Assembly: GCA_017744855.1 (NCBI GenBank)
Contig: JAGIAK010000002.1
Coordinates: forward strand, 1 to 64,000
Reading direction: 5' to 3'
Source of the DNA: Microbacterium sp.
GTDB taxonomy: Bacteria > Actinomycetota > Actinomycetes > Actinomycetales > Microbacteriaceae
Length of the DNA stretch: 64,000 nt
Shown: positions 62,730 to 64,000 of the stretch, one piece after another
Position numbering within the stretch: the stretch's first letter is position 1
How the letters are laid out: each line of letters begins with the position of its first letter
Translations under genes and position numbers: made by a program
The notes under the pieces: model-generated
What the model saw: the letters and a program-made list of their open reading frames with translations, nothing else
Told to the model about the DNA's origin: nothing
Database searches by the model: none

Positions 62730-62794
62730 GACTTGTCCCTTCCGAGACGGTGACTGATCCTGATGCTGGTGTTCCTGACCCGACCGGCACTCAT
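62726..62794 (-). CDS. Candidate 22-codon micro-ORF duplicating the permease C-terminus
   Basis: [22 protein letters not shown]; its ATG overlaps the permease TGA (62791) and its TGA overlaps the ATPase ATG (62729). Confidence 0.4.
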   Translation of the reverse strand: MSAGRVRNTSIRISHRLGRDKS

Positions 62795-62823
62795 CGTTCG
62801 TCCCTTCCGAGACGGTGACTGAT
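62735..62823. repeat. 24-nt exact direct repeat GTCCCTTCCGAGACGGTGACTGAT, offset 65 nt
   Basis: Copies at 62735..62758 and 62800..62823. Confidence 0.95.
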
Positions 62824-63693
62824 GCGGTTGGCGCTGAGCACCACCACGACCACGACGAGGCCGGGCAGGGCGGTCAGCCACCACGCGGTGCCGACGTAGT
62901 TGCGCCCCTCGGCGATGAGCAGACCCCACTCGGGCGTGGGCGGCGGAGCGCCGTAGCCGAGGAAGCCGAGTGTCGAGATCGCGAGGATCGCCGTGCCGAA
63001 CTGCAGCGCGGCGAGCGCGACGATCGGCGTGAGCGAGTTCGGCAGCACGTGCCTGCGCAGCACCGAGAGGAAGGTGCCGCCGCTGCCGTAGGCCGCCTCG
63101 ACGTACTCCGTGCGGCGCACCCGCGCCACCTCGGAACGCATCAGCCTGGCGAACGCCGCGACGCTGCCGAGGCCGACCGCGAGTGCCGCGTTGACCGTGC
63201 CAAAGCCGAGCAGGATGATCACCGACAGCGACAGCAGCAGACCGGGGATCGCGAGCAGCACGTCGACGATGCGCATCAGCACGTCGTCGAGGACACCGCC
63301 GACGGCCCCGGCGATCGCGCCGACGATCGTGCCGAGGGCGAGTCCGACCGTCACGGCGATGAGCGCACCGGAGAGCGAGTTGACCGCGCCGTGGACGACG
63401 CGTCCGAACAGGTCGCGACCGAGCGTGTCCGTGCCGAACCAGTGCGCGGCGCTCGGCGGCAGGAGCTTGTCTGCAGGGGTGCCGGTGAGCGGGTCGCCAG
63501 GGGCGAAGACGCCGGGCACGATGGCCCACAGCACGGCCAGGCCGACGACGATCACAGCGAGGTACAGGCCCCAGGGGCGCGAACGCAGGAACCATCGCCG
63601 GCGTCGTGCGGATGCCGGCGGCTCCGGCTGCACGGCGACCGGGACGATGGCGACGGTCTCCACGACCGGGCCGACGTCGATCTGACTGGTCAT
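62791..63693 (-). CDS. ABC transporter permease (DppC-like)
   Basis: HWFGTDTLGRDLFGRVVHGAVNSLSGALIAVTVGLALGTIVGAIAG; ends NRISHRLGRDER. Confidence 0.92.
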   Translation of the reverse strand: MTSQIDVGPVVETVAIVPVAVQPEPPASARRRRWFLRSRPWGLYLAVIVVGLAVLWAIVPGVFAPGDPLTGTPADKLLPPSAAHWFGTDTLGRDLFGRVVHGAVNSLSGALIAVTVGLALGTIVGAIAGAVGGVLDDVLMRIVDVLLAIPGLLLSLSVIILLGFGTVNAALAVGLGSVAAFARLMRSEVARVRRTEYVEAAYGSGGTFLSVLRRHVLPNSLTPIVALAALQFGTAILAISTLGFLGYGAPPPTPEWGLLIAEGRNYVGTAWWLTALPGLVVVVVVLSANRISHRLGRDER

Positions 63694-64000
63694 GCGGATG
63701 CTCCGATCGCTGCGCTGCTCCGCTGCCGCGGATCGATGAGCGGGGTGACGAGATCGACGGCGAAGCTGATCAGCACGAACCCCAGGGCCGAGAGCAGCAC
63801 CACGCCCTGCAGCACGGGGATGTCCTGGTTGGCGACGGCCTGCTCGGTGAGACGGCCGATGCCGCTGCGCCCGAACACGGTCTCCGTGACCACGGCGCCG
63901 CCGACGAGCTCGCCGAACAGCACGCCGGCGATCGTGAGCGTCGGCACGGCCGCGTTGCGCGCGCCCGAGCGGGTGAGCACCCAGACCGGCGGCGCGCCCT
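63690..64000 (-). CDS. ABC transporter permease (DppB-like), truncated by window edge
   Basis: ...VLTRSGARNAAVPTLTIAGVLFGELVGGAVVTETVFGRSGIGRLTEQAVANQDIPVLQGVVLLSALGFVLISFAVDLVTPLIDPRQR. Confidence 0.9.
   Translation of the reverse strand, partial: GAPPVWVLTRSGARNAAVPTLTIAGVLFGELVGGAVVTETVFGRSGIGRLTEQAVANQDIPVLQGVVLLSALGFVLISFAVDLVTPLIDPRQRSSAAIGASA

Overview
64 kb of a high-GC actinobacterial chromosome, most like Microbacteriaceae/Microbacterium by gene content and protein style (inference, no search run). About 54 protein-coding genes are supported. No rRNA, tRNA, prophage, IS element or CRISPR array was recognised. Main blocks: (i) sufB end, ctaA/ctaB and a small accessory stretch with an HNH/DUF222 gene and a frameshifted lipoprotein (1-6.4 kb); (ii) a ChvE-type sugar ABC operon with a LacI regulator and matching operators (6.4-11.7 kb); (iii) a large, largely translationally coupled island (11.8-30.9 kb) encoding a D-aminoacylase-like amidohydrolase, four serine beta-lactamase-fold hydrolases (one fused to an S9 peptidase), a peptide ABC transporter with a permease-ATPase fusion, and a coupled M20 / GNAT / N-acylamino-acid-racemase trio with a PucR regulator; I read this as a D-amino-acid-containing peptide scavenging system; (iv) an rsmI-metG-tatD-rsmA-ispE housekeeping block interrupted by accessory genes and by an unusual ~48-bp repeat array (31-42.7 kb); (v) assorted metabolic and regulatory genes, hrpA and a solo RES-domain protein (42.7-58.8 kb); (vi) an enigmatic ABC transporter / LLM flavin oxidoreductase / paired carboxymuconolactone-decarboxylase-like cluster running off the right edge (58.9-64 kb), containing a doubly coupled 22-codon micro-ORF that duplicates the permease C-terminus. 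Functional assignments are by reading motifs in the translations; no database search was available.
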